A stretch of DNA of 64,000 nt from contig USDT01000005.1 of NCBI GenBank assembly GCA_900553465.1, forward strand, positions 24,447 through 88,446, written 5' to 3'. The notes below the pieces were generated by a model that ran no database searches, was not told the DNA's origin, and saw nothing but the letters and a program-made list of their open reading frames with translations. This DNA is from an uncultured Prevotella sp. (GTDB lineage Bacteria; Bacteroidota; Bacteroidia; Bacteroidales; Bacteroidaceae). Below, piece by piece: positions 1 to 8,857 of the stretch. Made by a program: the position numbers and the translations under genes. How positions within the stretch are numbered: the first letter of the stretch is position 1; every line of letters begins with the position of its first letter.

Positions 1-2
1 AT

Positions 3-827
3 CAGTATGTTTATACGGTGAGCTATGACAGTAACGAACTGATAAAGAATGTCATACTGAAGATTAATGCGGAATTGAATGTAACGCGGTTGCGTTATGT
101 CATGATTGAAGGTACGCAGAACGAAAAGGACGTTACGGAGTTTGGTGATACGCATTCACAGTCGCACGAATTGTCTGATGTCTGCACATCAACAGTTGCA
201 TACGACCTTGTAGGCGATGTAGCCAAGGGTGCTAATCTGACCAGACGCACAGTAGTGAAGATTCTGAAAGGCATAAATATCAGTAAACTGTATCTGTTCA
301 AGAACAATCCGGAAGAGTTTATACGTAAGGTAGTGCGGATAATAAAGGAGCAGAAATCTGCTATGATTGTTGAGGCCATACATTACAATATGACTGAAGG
401 CAGGTATGACAGTAGCATATTCACAGCAAAGAACAAAATTGACTTTGACCGGGCCTATGAAGCAAAGAAGCACATTGCCGATTATGTTATCACGGACAGT
501 AAGGGTGAACGTAATTTTGCACATGATCTTGACGAGGCGGATGAAGTGATTGTCTATGCAAAACTGCCACGTACATTCCAAATACCGACACCTGTAGGAA
601 ATTATGCTCCAGACTGGGCCATCGCAATGACAAAAGACAAGGTGAAGCATATTTTCTTCATTGCCGAGACGAAGGGTTCTTTGTTGTCAATGAATCTGAC
701 ACAAATAGAAAATGCAAAGATAAGTTGTGCCGAGAAGCTGTTCAATTCGATATCGACAGCTAAGGTGAAATATCATAAGGTTGAGAAATATCAGGATTTG
801 CTGAACATAATGAATTCTTTAGGCTGA
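3..827 (+). CDS. Type III restriction enzyme Res subunit, C-terminal part
   Basis: The reading frame is open to the left edge of the window, so only the C-terminal 274 or so residues are present; the apparent GTG start at 18 is probably internal. The fragment ends with a PD-(D/E)xK nuclease core: PDW in the segment NYAPDW followed about 20 residues later by AETKGS, the layout of the endonuclease domain that follows the helicase in type III Res proteins. Res cleaves DNA after ATP-driven translocation and works with a Mod methyltransferase, which would lie upstream, outside the window. The helicase part cannot be seen, so a broken upstream half cannot be excluded. The frame ends cleanly with TGA. 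Family assignment is by motif and general sequence resemblance. Confidence 0.82.
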   Translation, partial: QYVYTVSYDSNELIKNVILKINAELNVTRLRYVMIEGTQNEKDVTEFGDTHSQSHELSDVCTSTVAYDLVGDVAKGANLTRRTVVKILKGINISKLYLFKNNPEEFIRKVVRIIKEQKSAMIVEAIHYNMTEGRYDSSIFTAKNKIDFDRAYEAKKHIADYVITDSKGERNFAHDLDEADEVIVYAKLPRTFQIPTPVGNYAPDWAIAMTKDKVKHIFFIAETKGSLLSMNLTQIENAKISCAEKLFNSISTAKVKYHKVEKYQDLLNIMNSLG

Positions 828-959
828 TATATTTCTTATATAATATATAGATAGGTGTACGTCTGCCCATGTATGGATGTGCACCTGTTTTTATATAAAG
901 ATATTGTTTCCTCATCGTAGGATTGCAATATTAATGGTGTAATAGTTTTGAGAACCCAA

Positions 960-1475
960 ATGGATAAGTTGACCGAAGAACAACGCCATCGCAATATGGC
1001 TGCAATACGCGGAAAGGATACGAAGCCGGAACTGTTGGTGAGGAAATTCCTTTTCAGCCGTGGCTTCCGCTACCGGCTCAACCATCCCCGTCTGCCCGGT
1101 CATCCCGATATTGTATTGCGAAAATACAGGACTGTTATTTTTGTGAACGGATGTTTCTGGCATGGTCATGAGAATTGCAGGTATTTCCGTCTGCCCAAGA
1201 CAAATGTTGATTTCTGGAAGAACAAGATAGAGCGCAACAGGGAGCGTGACAAGGAAGAGCAGCACCGGCTCGCGGAAATGGGGTGGCATTGCGTCACGGT
1301 GTGGGAGTGTCAGTTGAAGCCAAAGGTGCGCGCCAGGACGCTTGAATCGTTGGCTTACACACTGAATCACATATTTCTTGAGGACAGGAAAACGCGGACA
1401 TTCAGTTTGCCGGAGTGTGATGACAGTCGCATGGCTGCAGAGCCGGTGGCTGAGTATGGAAAGGCGGAAGAGTGA
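960..1475 (+). CDS. vsr: Very short patch repair endonuclease Vsr
   Basis: Vsr nicks DNA 5' of T in T:G mismatches that arise when 5-methylcytosine deaminates, starting short-patch repair. The 171-residue protein has the family signature in order: the N-terminal GKDTKPE segment, LPGHPDI with the catalytic aspartate at about residue 50, then FVNGCFWHGHENC with the histidines and cysteine used in catalysis and zinc binding. The length is close to E. coli Vsr (156 residues). A TTG at 948 is in frame, but the ATG at 960 starts directly before the conserved part. Vsr normally accompanies a Dcm-type cytosine-5 methyltransferase; none is in the window, so the partner may lie to the left of the type III system or elsewhere. 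Confidence 0.93.
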   Translation: MDKLTEEQRHRNMAAIRGKDTKPELLVRKFLFSRGFRYRLNHPRLPGHPDIVLRKYRTVIFVNGCFWHGHENCRYFRLPKTNVDFWKNKIERNRERDKEEQHRLAEMGWHCVTVWECQLKPKVRARTLESLAYTLNHIFLEDRKTRTFSLPECDDSRMAAEPVAEYGKAEE

Positions 1476-1562
1476 TAGGCCGTAATGTATATGTTGTGAT
1501 TGCTGATGTGTAGAAAACACAAAGATATGGTATGATAAGTTTTGTGTATGTATCCATATGAA

Positions 1563-1596
1563 AAACTGCTGTAACAACAACGTGTCGCAGCAGTTT
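1563..1596 (-). terminator. Terminator of the efflux operon
   Basis: A 9-base stem (AAACTGCTG against CAGCAGTTT) with a 16-base loop lies between the convergent vsr and MFS genes. On the minus strand it is followed by a short T run, so it fits a factor-independent terminator for the efflux operon. Confidence 0.65.
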
Positions 1597-1682
1597 CTAC
1601 GCGTATGAGAAAATTACCTTTATGTAGTTATTATATTAAAAAAGAGAGATGACTGTATGTGTATGGGCGTGTATGTCTGTTG

Positions 1683-3278
1683 TCATCTGGCTTTGCTGTG
1701 CACATGTTTCCATATCTGTGACAGGCGGAGCATTTGACTGGCTCTTGCGCCCAGGTGGTATCTGTAGTCGGATAGCAGTATGGCGATCAGAATGATTATG
1801 GCGATGATAACAGCCCAGCCATATACCTCTTTTATACTTACCATCAGTACTTGCCGTTGGAATTCGCTGTATAGTGTCTGGAATGAGCCGGCATAGTGGT
1901 ACATTGGGTCGATGTAACTGCCGAGGTCGGCTGTGTTTGCCTGTCTGACGTTGTTGAATATACGTGTCATGATGGCTGAGCAGAGCGGACCGCCGAAGCT
2001 TGTTCGTATGAAACCTATGACGCACATGGCCTCGAAGTAATATTCGAACGTGACGCAGCCGGCGAGGGCGTAGGTGAGCGAAGTGTACACAATGCTCACA
2101 CCGGCACCCTTGAGAAGCATCGGCAGATAGAACATGTATTTCTCGGCGGAGGCGTCGATGAGAAAATAGAGCATGACCTGATAGAGCAGGAAGGAGACAA
2201 AGCCGGTGAGAACGATGTCCTTGATGCGCCATTTCCATCTGGTGAGGGCAAGGAAGAATATGCCCGTACCGACGGCAATGCCGGCGGTAATGCCCCAGTT
2301 GAGGTCGGCGTTGTGGCGGGCGTCGTAGCCGAGGATTGAGCTTGTGAAGATGTTCTGTGTCGATGTGGCTGTGGCCGACATGAGGGTCATGCATCCGAAT
2401 AGAAGAAAGATGTAGAGCATGTTGTGCTGCGAGAAGGTCTTTATGTTGATGTAGGGATGCCTTATGGTGGCGGCACGCTGCAGACACATGGCGAGCAGTA
2501 TGACGGCAAAGACGATGGCGGTGCGTATCTGTTCGCCGTCGAGCCAGTCGTAGTGTTCGCCATAAACGCAGATGAAGATGATGCAGAACAGCCAGAGTGT
2601 CCAGAGAATGCCGCCGAGATAGTCGATGCCTTTGAAGGGAATGTATGGACCCTGGCGGAAGTTGTGGCGCATGCAGAAATATACAAGGGCGAATATGAGG
2701 ATGAACGCTCCTATGGTGATGCGGTGCATTGCCTGCCAGTCGAAGGCGTATATGCTGTAGCCGGTGGCTATGTTGACGAGTTGCACGCTACCGAGAACAA
2801 ACGTGAAGAGGAACGGGAAAAACACTGCAAAATCTCTTTTGGGTGTTATCTTGAGCTGAATGTTGCTCCAGCATACGAATGTCCCGACAATCTTGAAGAA
2901 GCCGCTGGCAAAGGAGAGTAGCACGACGAGTGGCAGGAAGTCGCACACCATACAGATGTAGTCGCACACGATGAACAGGCCTGCCGAGAACAGGAGCAGT
3001 TCGCGTGTGGGGAAGCGGAACAGAATTCTGAATAGCAACGGGAATGCCATTGTAAGGCCGGTCATGGACGCGTAGCCGGCCATCATGACATCTTCGTTTA
3101 TCCATGCCCACGTTCCGGTCATCTCGGCGACGGCCGACATATACACGCCGCCGGAGAACATGTAGACGATAATGATGAGTATGATCAGCGGAAAGCGCAG
3201 TGGCTGGGGGACGAAATCCTTCCATACCATTATGCGTCTTGCGGCTGCTAATTCTTCGGGTGATGGTGTTGCTGGCAT
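1683..3278 (-). CDS. MFS multidrug efflux permease, DHA2/EmrB-like
   Basis: A 531-residue polytopic inner-membrane protein with about 14 hydrophobic segments, the size and topology of the 14-helix DHA2 drug/H+ antiporters that pair with an HlyD adaptor and a TolC channel. It is the last gene of the minus-strand operon tolC-hlyD-mfs and starts 5 bases after the hlyD stop. A GTG at 3302 would extend it by 8 residues and overlap hlyD; the ATG at 3278 was preferred because it follows the stop and precedes the conserved region. The substrate cannot be read from the sequence. The first helices (after residue 25) are preceded by a charged cytoplasmic tail. Regulation is probably by the MarR protein encoded upstream. 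Confidence 0.88.
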   Translation of the reverse strand: MPATPSPEELAAARRIMVWKDFVPQPLRFPLIILIIIVYMFSGGVYMSAVAEMTGTWAWINEDVMMAGYASMTGLTMAFPLLFRILFRFPTRELLLFSAGLFIVCDYICMVCDFLPLVVLLSFASGFFKIVGTFVCWSNIQLKITPKRDFAVFFPFLFTFVLGSVQLVNIATGYSIYAFDWQAMHRITIGAFILIFALVYFCMRHNFRQGPYIPFKGIDYLGGILWTLWLFCIIFICVYGEHYDWLDGEQIRTAIVFAVILLAMCLQRAATIRHPYINIKTFSQHNMLYIFLLFGCMTLMSATATSTQNIFTSSILGYDARHNADLNWGITAGIAVGTGIFFLALTRWKWRIKDIVLTGFVSFLLYQVMLYFLIDASAEKYMFYLPMLLKGAGVSIVYTSLTYALAGCVTFEYYFEAMCVIGFIRTSFGGPLCSAIMTRIFNNVRQANTADLGSYIDPMYHYAGSFQTLYSEFQRQVLMVSIKEVYGWAVIIAIIILIAILLSDYRYHLGARASQMLRLSQIWKHVHSKAR

Positions 3279-3283
3279 AGGCT

Positions 3284-4318
3284 TCAGTATTTTACCTCGC
3301 ACTCCACGTTCATTCCAGAGCGCAGTCGGTTGATGTCCTTCTTGTTGTTCTTATCCGTGAATATTATCTTTACAGGTACGCGCTGTTCTATCTTCACGAA
3401 GTTTCCGGCGGAGTTGTCCTGTGGTATGACGGAGTATTGCGCTCCGGTGGCATGGGACAGTTTGTCCACCCTGCCGTGGTATTCAACTCCCGGCACAGCA
3501 TCCACCGTTATGCTGACGGGCATTCCTTCGCGTATGTTGGCGGTCTGTGTCTCCTTGTAGTTGGCCATTATCCACACGTTGTCGTATTCGACAAGCGAGA
3601 GCAGAGTCTGTCCGGGCTGTATGAACTGTCCTTCCTGCAGTGCTTTTCTTGAAGTCACGCCGTCGCACGGAGCAACAATGACTGTATATGAGAGATTGAG
3701 CTCGGCAAGATTCTTTGCGGCTTTGGCTACGTCGATGTTTGTTTGGTTCTGTTCGAGACGTTGTGTCTGTTCGTCTTTAACGAGCGAGGTGCTGCGTTTC
3801 TGTCTTACGAGCATATCGTACTTGGCTTTTGTGGCTTCATAGTCGGCCTTGGCGTTGTCGTACTGTTGACGGGTCACTGCTTTTTGTGTGTATAGCTGAC
3901 TGTAGCGGTGAAAGTCGGTCTCGGCCTGTTTCATTCGTATTGCCAGTTCTTCTATGTTGGCGTCGGACACGCTGAGGTTGTTGGCCGTTGTGGATATGAC
4001 GGTCTGCATGGCTGTGTTCTCCATAAGGGCTTTCTGGTAGCCGGCCTTGGCTTGCTCTACTTTCAGTTTGTATTCTGAATTTTCTATGATTACGAGTGTG
4101 TCGCCTTTGTGTACGTACTGGAAGTCGTCGAAGCAGACTTTCTGTATGAATCCCTGCACTCTGGAGTTTATCGGGATGATGTTACGTCTTATCTGTGCGT
4201 TGTCGGTATATTCCACCCTGCCGAAGTGCAGGAACTTGGAGCAGACCCAGAGAAGACCGCTCAGAATGATTGCGATGACGATAATGTTGCGCAATATCTT
4301 TTTGTTTTTCTTGTTCAT
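3284..4318 (-). CDS. HlyD/EmrA-family periplasmic adaptor
   Basis: This 344-residue membrane fusion protein links the MFS pump to the outer-membrane channel. It has one N-terminal membrane helix (residues about 10-27), then the split biotinyl-lipoyl domain (VQGFIQKVCFDDFQYVHKGD and later VIVAPCDGVTSRKALQEGQFIQPGQ), a long alpha-helical hairpin between them with coiled-coil character, and a C-terminal beta-barrel region. The order and length match EmrA-type adaptors. It starts 7 bases after the tolC stop and its stop lies 5 bases before the MFS ATG, so the three genes are almost certainly co-transcribed. Confidence 0.92.
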   Translation of the reverse strand: MNKKNKKILRNIIVIAIILSGLLWVCSKFLHFGRVEYTDNAQIRRNIIPINSRVQGFIQKVCFDDFQYVHKGDTLVIIENSEYKLKVEQAKAGYQKALMENTAMQTVISTTANNLSVSDANIEELAIRMKQAETDFHRYSQLYTQKAVTRQQYDNAKADYEATKAKYDMLVRQKRSTSLVKDEQTQRLEQNQTNIDVAKAAKNLAELNLSYTVIVAPCDGVTSRKALQEGQFIQPGQTLLSLVEYDNVWIMANYKETQTANIREGMPVSITVDAVPGVEYHGRVDKLSHATGAQYSVIPQDNSAGNFVKIEQRVPVKIIFTDKNNKKDINRLRSGMNVECEVKY

Positions 4319-4325
4319 ATCTGTA

Positions 4326-5657
4326 TCAGTTGTTTGTCGTATTCAGATTTCCTGTTGTGTATATAAGTTTATAATAGTTGTATATTATGTTTATTTGCGC
4401 GTTGACGTATTGCACTTCGGCAGACAGTCTGAGGTTGTCTGCATCGACAAGGTCGGTTACGAGCACAAGGTCATTGGCGTAGCGGTTGGCTATGACATCA
4501 TAGTTCTCGCGTGCAAGTTGCAGGCTTTTCTCTTGTGTCTTGAGCAGTTCGAAGGAATCGAGATAGCGTATGTAGGCCGACCTGACGTTGAGTGTCACGT
4601 TCTCCTGTGAGGTGGTAAGGGCCGATTGTGACTGTGCTATGGAACTTTTCAGACGCGACAATTTTTTTGGTGTCTTGTACAGATTCCCCAGATTGTATTT
4701 CAGGCCCACGCCTACATACCATACGTTTATGTTGTTGTCGATGACAGGAATTTCGTATGTTATCGGGCCGTTGAGGTTGTCACCTGCAATGATGCTTATC
4801 TGTGGCATGTATCCGGCTGTTGTTACTTTCTTCTGTCTGTCGAGCATGTCGAGGGTAAGTCTGTTCTTGTTGAGGAGCGGTGAACTGTTGAAAGCCATGT
4901 TCTGGAATACTCTTTCATCTGGTTTCGGCATCTTGTCTGAAAGCAGAGTCGTATCTGGATATATTTCCGTATCGGTCGGAAGATTGAGCATGGTCACAAG
5001 TTTGTTGTTGTATATTTCGATTGAACTGAGAAGTTCGGTACGTTTATATTGCAGGTTCTGGTATTGCACCTCATAACGTGTTATATCGTTGTTCAGAGCC
5101 ACACCGGCCTTCTCTCTTGCATGCATGTCTTTTATCACTTGCTTGGTTTGTTCCATGTTTCTGTCGTATACGGTCAGGAGATTTCTGTACTTGTATAAGT
5201 CGAGATAATATCCGGTTAGGAGAAAGTAAACGTCCTGACGGTGTTCGGTAAGGTCCCATTCTGCTATTTTCTTCTTTATTTCGAGTGCTTTGATGTTGTT
5301 ATGTATCGCACCACCGGCAAACACCACCTGCGATGCTTCCAGAGAGAAGCTGTTGCCGAAATGTGGTGACGTGTAAGTCTGACCATTGGAGAAGTCACGG
5401 TCGGACACCCATGCGTTACCGTTGTATGTGGCAGATGCCGAAAACTCGATGTTGGGGAGTAGGGCCGTCTTTGCGACAGATATGTCTTTGTCGGCTCCTG
5501 TTACTGCCGATTCATAGATTTTGATGCTTTTGCTCTGTGAGTCAGCAAGTGCAAAAAGTTCGTTCAGAGTCATTGTGAGGTCTGACGATTGAGCTGATGC
5601 GGATATGGCACAAAGCAGAAGACAGTACACAAAAATACTTCTTGTGATATGTTTCAT
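4326..5657 (-). CDS. TolC-family outer-membrane efflux protein
   Basis: The 443-residue precursor begins with a signal peptide (cleavage likely after SASA near residue 22) and then shows the two homologous OEP repeats of long helices and short beta strands typical of TolC: LNELFALADSQSKSIKIYESAVTGADKDISVAKTALLPNIEFSAS early on and a second copy in the C-terminal half. It forms the trimeric outer-membrane exit duct for the adaptor and MFS pump encoded immediately downstream. It is the first structural gene after marR; the 62-base gap to marR contains a probable MarR operator, suggesting the three pump genes have their own regulated promoter in addition to read-through from marR. Confidence 0.92.
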   Translation of the reverse strand: MKHITRSIFVYCLLLCAISASAQSSDLTMTLNELFALADSQSKSIKIYESAVTGADKDISVAKTALLPNIEFSASATYNGNAWVSDRDFSNGQTYTSPHFGNSFSLEASQVVFAGGAIHNNIKALEIKKKIAEWDLTEHRQDVYFLLTGYYLDLYKYRNLLTVYDRNMEQTKQVIKDMHAREKAGVALNNDITRYEVQYQNLQYKRTELLSSIEIYNNKLVTMLNLPTDTEIYPDTTLLSDKMPKPDERVFQNMAFNSSPLLNKNRLTLDMLDRQKKVTTAGYMPQISIIAGDNLNGPITYEIPVIDNNINVWYVGVGLKYNLGNLYKTPKKLSRLKSSIAQSQSALTTSQENVTLNVRSAYIRYLDSFELLKTQEKSLQLARENYDVIANRYANDLVLVTDLVDADNLRLSAEVQYVNAQINIIYNYYKLIYTTGNLNTTNN

Positions 5658-5681
5658 ATATTATAATTAGTTTGATACATA

Positions 5682-5705
5682 GATAGTTTACAATAGCAAC
5701 TATTT
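5682..5705 (-). promoter_or_regulatory. Probable MarR operator in front of tolC
   Basis: This 24-base stretch between marR and tolC is an imperfect inverted repeat (ATAGT...ACTAT halves). It matches the reverse complement of 6190-6213 upstream of marR at about 20 of 24 positions and includes the exact shared core TAGCAACTATTT. Two near-identical palindromes flanking a MarR gene and preceding its target operon is the usual autoregulatory arrangement. Binding is inferred, not shown. Confidence 0.6.
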
Positions 5706-5719
5706 TTTTAAAAAAAGGA

Positions 5720-6151
5720 TCATAAAGAGTTGGTCCTTTTTGAAATGAGGTCAATCACCTCGAAGAATGTATTCACTTTCTCTTCCGGGATTCCTTCCAG
5801 AAGTTCGTATGAAAGTTTCTTTTCTATATCATGATATTGAGCCACAACATTGTTGCCTTTGTCTGTGATGCTCAGAAGGTTTTCACGGCGGTCTTCTGGA
5901 TTTACCGTGCGTTTTACCAGTTCCTTGTTTTCCAGCGAGTCTATCATTCTCATCACTACAGATTTGTTCTTGCCTGTTGCGATTGCGATGTTCTGTAGTA
6001 TTTGATCGGTCTTCGCTTTTATCATGGTGAGGAGTATGAATTCCTCAACTGTCATTTTGATGTCAGCTTCAGAAGCATATCTCTGCTTCATGAGTCTGTG
6101 AAGTTTATTGCGCAGTTTGCCGACGGTAGTTCCTAAAAGTTCTTTTGTCAT
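5720..6151 (-). CDS. MarR-family transcriptional regulator
   Basis: A 143-residue winged-helix protein with the MarR pattern: a helix-rich N-terminus, the recognition helix region around IAIATGKNKSVVMRMIDSLENKELV, and the wing DPEDRRENLLSITDKG-like segment (here NPEDRRENLLSITDKGNNV). MarR dimers usually repress an adjacent efflux operon and release DNA on binding small aromatic or other lipophilic compounds. It is transcribed in the same direction as tolC-hlyD-mfs, 62 bases upstream. Matching palindromes lie before both marR and tolC, which supports control of both. Confidence 0.92.
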   Translation of the reverse strand: MTKELLGTTVGKLRNKLHRLMKQRYASEADIKMTVEEFILLTMIKAKTDQILQNIAIATGKNKSVVMRMIDSLENKELVKRTVNPEDRRENLLSITDKGNNVVAQYHDIEKKLSYELLEGIPEEKVNTFFEVIDLISKRTNSL

Positions 6152-6168
6152 GTCGATTAAATTTTCCG

Positions 6169-6214
6169 CAAAGATAATATTATATTTTGAAATAGTTGCT
6201 AATGCATACTATTT
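6169..6214 (-). promoter_or_regulatory. marR promoter with MarR operator
   Basis: On the minus strand TATCTTTG (6176 to 6169) fits the Bacteroidetes -7 element TAnnTTTG and lies 17 bases before the marR ATG. Just upstream, 6190-6214 is an imperfect palindrome with the core TAGCAACTATTT, the same core as at 5682-5705. It covers the expected -33 region, so a bound repressor would block promoter use. Confidence 0.6.
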
Positions 6215-6654
6215 TATTATGTTAAATAATGGTTTTCTATAATAGAATGGGATATATGGTAATGCACAGACATACAGTACTGCATATTATGAACCTGATA
6301 ATAGAGCGCAGAAATATCGTTTGTGTATGATGAAAGAAATGTATATTTTCAATTAAAGTCAGATGTCTGTTTTTATTGATGCGTGCGAAATAATATGAAA
6401 TATAAAAGAAATGGAGAAATGTGACATGTTTCTTTTGTTTAATGATTATCTTTGTATATCCTTACCTAGACAATGAATGAAATCATGCATCTAATTTGTT
6501 GACAGACTTTCTTTATGAATATGTGTGGAAAATATGAAATATTAATCATATAGTATGATGATATATGTTTCATGGACTGCGATATAAATGAGTGTGTGAT
6601 GAATTCCGGTGTGGAGATATATTAGATATTAATTGTATAATACGTGTTATCATT
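6215..6654. promoter_or_regulatory. A+T-rich intergenic region with one candidate promoter
   Basis: This region separates the divergent marR and the secreted protein at 6655. It is very A+T-rich and holds no convincing gene. A plus-strand TATCTTTG at 6447-6454 fits the -7 element and could drive the 6655 gene with a leader of about 200 bases; no well-spaced TTTG element is visible. Confidence 0.4.
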
Positions 6655-8697
6655 ATGAGATTTCTTTTTTCTTGCATTTTGTCTTTGATGTTTCTTTGTG
6701 CCTATCCTTCTCAGATGACATTGGGAGATGTAAACAGACCTTGTTTCGGAATAAACGGGAAAAATCTTGTGTATGCTCCGCAAGAAGGTTTATGGTCGGT
6801 TGCTACAGGTTGGGCGAACGACTGGCCATGTTCGTGGAAACACGCAAATCCTAAGTCTGTAACTGAAAGTGGTGATTGGAAAATTCTTTCGGGTGAAATG
6901 GTTTTTCCGGAAGGTAAACTGCTTTTGCGTGACAGTTACAGGACACTTGACTATGGATTGATACAATGTAAGAGACGTTATGAATGGCAGGGTAAGGAGA
7001 CTTTGTATCATGTTACGTTGGCAATCCGTCTGCAGGTATGCGGTCATGAGTTGTATCCTTTCCTGCCGGGCATATTGTATTACGGCAACCAGATGGGTGC
7101 TCGGATCAATCCTGACATCATACCGGTATACGATGTGAAGAAAGAGAAGGAATTTGCCGTATTCGAAGAACATCGTTATCCAATGCCGTTCGCCATGTTG
7201 GAGGATACGGAGAATATGTTTGGAATAGCATTGCATTCAACTCCAAGTCCTGTCAGAGGAGCTGTATTGCAGGACCAGTGGTGGTCTTTAGGAGTAGAAA
7301 ACATAAACAAGGATACGACAGAACTTGTAATGTATTCGGGCCCGATAGGATATAACAGACTGCATGGCGTTGCGAAAGCCCGTCAGTTCCAACCGATGAA
7401 ATATACTGACACATATTTGAATCTGGAACCGGGACGCATTATTGAAAAGGAGTTTTTCATCGATATGTATGGCATTTCGGAGCGTGGAACAGCCTTCCAG
7501 CATCCTATTTACACATCATTGGATCTGCACAGGCCTTACAACGCAGATCTCTTTCCTACGATGAAATCCATAATCAAGGACAAGTATGAATTTGCCAAGA
7601 AACGTTGGATAGAGAATGAGAATGCATGTGGTTTTGACATGTATGAGAAGAATTATTCTGAAGACATAGTGATGGGATGGGCCGGACAGTCTGATGCGCC
7701 GGGCTACGCATTGCAGGTGCTCGAACCGATGCTTGACGATCCGGACGTAAAGTCTATGGTACAGCGTTCCATGGATTTTCTATCGTCAACACATATAGAC
7801 TCAGTGACAGGCATTTTCCCTGTAGGTTACAGTTTCAAGGAAAACAAGTATTATGGTGGCGATCATGTATCGTGCGGTCAGGCCATGTACTGTTTTGCTA
7901 AGTCGATAGAGCAGGCACAGAAAAATCATGACTATAAGTATAAGAAGTGGAAAGAATTTCTGCGCAAGGCATGCGACGCTCAGACAAGAAGAATCCTGAG
8001 TAAGGAATGGGTGTCAAAGTCCACATCTGAGTGTTTTTATATTGCACCTCTGGCACTGGCATCGAAATTATTCAAGGAGAAATCGTACGCAAAAGCTGCT
8101 GAGAAGATAGCGGAGGACTGCTATCAGAAGTATTACGATCTTACAAAGGGATGTTACTGGGGAGGAACCCTCGACGCCACATGTGAGGACAAGGAAGGTG
8201 CATGGGCTGCTTTTCAAGGATATCTCTCATTGTATGAACTGACGAGAAAACCCTATTATCTGCAAAGAGCCAAGCATGCGATGGACGTATGTCTTTCTTA
8301 TGTTGTGGTATGGCGTATTCCGCTTCCGGCCGGCAGACTGGCCGATTTCAACTTCAAGACAGAAGGTTGGACAGTGGTTTCGCCACAGAATCAGCATCTG
8401 GATGTCTACGGCGTGGTGTTCGCCCCGGAAATATTCAAGATGGGAGTTTACCTGAAGGACGAACGTCTTAAGAAACTTTCAGAAGTCATGTTCCGTTCAT
8501 GCTATCAGTTGGTGGACGAATATGGCAGTCAGGGCGAACAGGTTACGCATACAAATTTTGCCCAGCATGGTGATATGAGTAATGTGTTCAAGCTCCGTGG
8601 TGGTTATTCAGAGCGATGGACAGTGTTCTGGATAACAGCCCATTTCCTCACTGGTGCAGCGAAGTTTGCTGAGATGAATGTGGATTTCATGCAGTGA
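6655..8697 (+). CDS. Secreted protein of unknown function, possible alpha/alpha-toroid enzyme
   Basis: A 680-residue protein with an N-terminal signal peptide (hydrophobic residues about 2-17). The open frame continues upstream to 6592, but the ATG at 6655 begins the signal sequence. The N-terminal third looks beta-rich with many aromatic residues (YGLIQCKRRYEW, DQWWSLGVENI). The C-terminal half is a series of helices with conserved W, Y, G and H positions such as GWAGQSDAPGYALQV, ATCEDKEGAWAAFQGY and SPQNQHLDVYGVVFAPEI. This is reminiscent of (alpha/alpha)n toroid glycoside hydrolases or lyases, but no family could be named. It stands alone with no SusC/SusD pair beside it. Function is unassigned. 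Confidence 0.75.
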   Translation: MRFLFSCILSLMFLCAYPSQMTLGDVNRPCFGINGKNLVYAPQEGLWSVATGWANDWPCSWKHANPKSVTESGDWKILSGEMVFPEGKLLLRDSYRTLDYGLIQCKRRYEWQGKETLYHVTLAIRLQVCGHELYPFLPGILYYGNQMGARINPDIIPVYDVKKEKEFAVFEEHRYPMPFAMLEDTENMFGIALHSTPSPVRGAVLQDQWWSLGVENINKDTTELVMYSGPIGYNRLHGVAKARQFQPMKYTDTYLNLEPGRIIEKEFFIDMYGISERGTAFQHPIYTSLDLHRPYNADLFPTMKSIIKDKYEFAKKRWIENENACGFDMYEKNYSEDIVMGWAGQSDAPGYALQVLEPMLDDPDVKSMVQRSMDFLSSTHIDSVTGIFPVGYSFKENKYYGGDHVSCGQAMYCFAKSIEQAQKNHDYKYKKWKEFLRKACDAQTRRILSKEWVSKSTSECFYIAPLALASKLFKEKSYAKAAEKIAEDCYQKYYDLTKGCYWGGTLDATCEDKEGAWAAFQGYLSLYELTRKPYYLQRAKHAMDVCLSYVVVWRIPLPAGRLADFNFKTEGWTVVSPQNQHLDVYGVVFAPEIFKMGVYLKDERLKKLSEVMFRSCYQLVDEYGSQGEQVTHTNFAQHGDMSNVFKLRGGYSERWTVFWITAHFLTGAAKFAEMNVDFMQ

Positions 8698-8764
8698 GCT
8701 GATCAGTCATAAGGTTTTAGGCTGTTGCGTTTGAGCCTGATATTATTTATAATAAAATATTAGT

Positions 8765-8802
8765 TGTCAGCCATTGATTATACAGATAATTAATGGCTGA
8801 CA
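8765..8802. terminator. Bidirectional terminator between convergent genes
   Basis: A 17-base stem (TGTCAGCCATTGATTAT against ATAATTAATGGCTGACA, with one G-T pair) and a 4-base loop ACAG, followed by TATTTT on the plus strand. It sits between the convergent 6655 gene and the HAD gene and could serve both. Confidence 0.7.
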
Positions 8803-8857
8803 GTATTTTGTAATAACACTTACCGTGCTATGTTATAATATATAAGTATAGGCTGGT

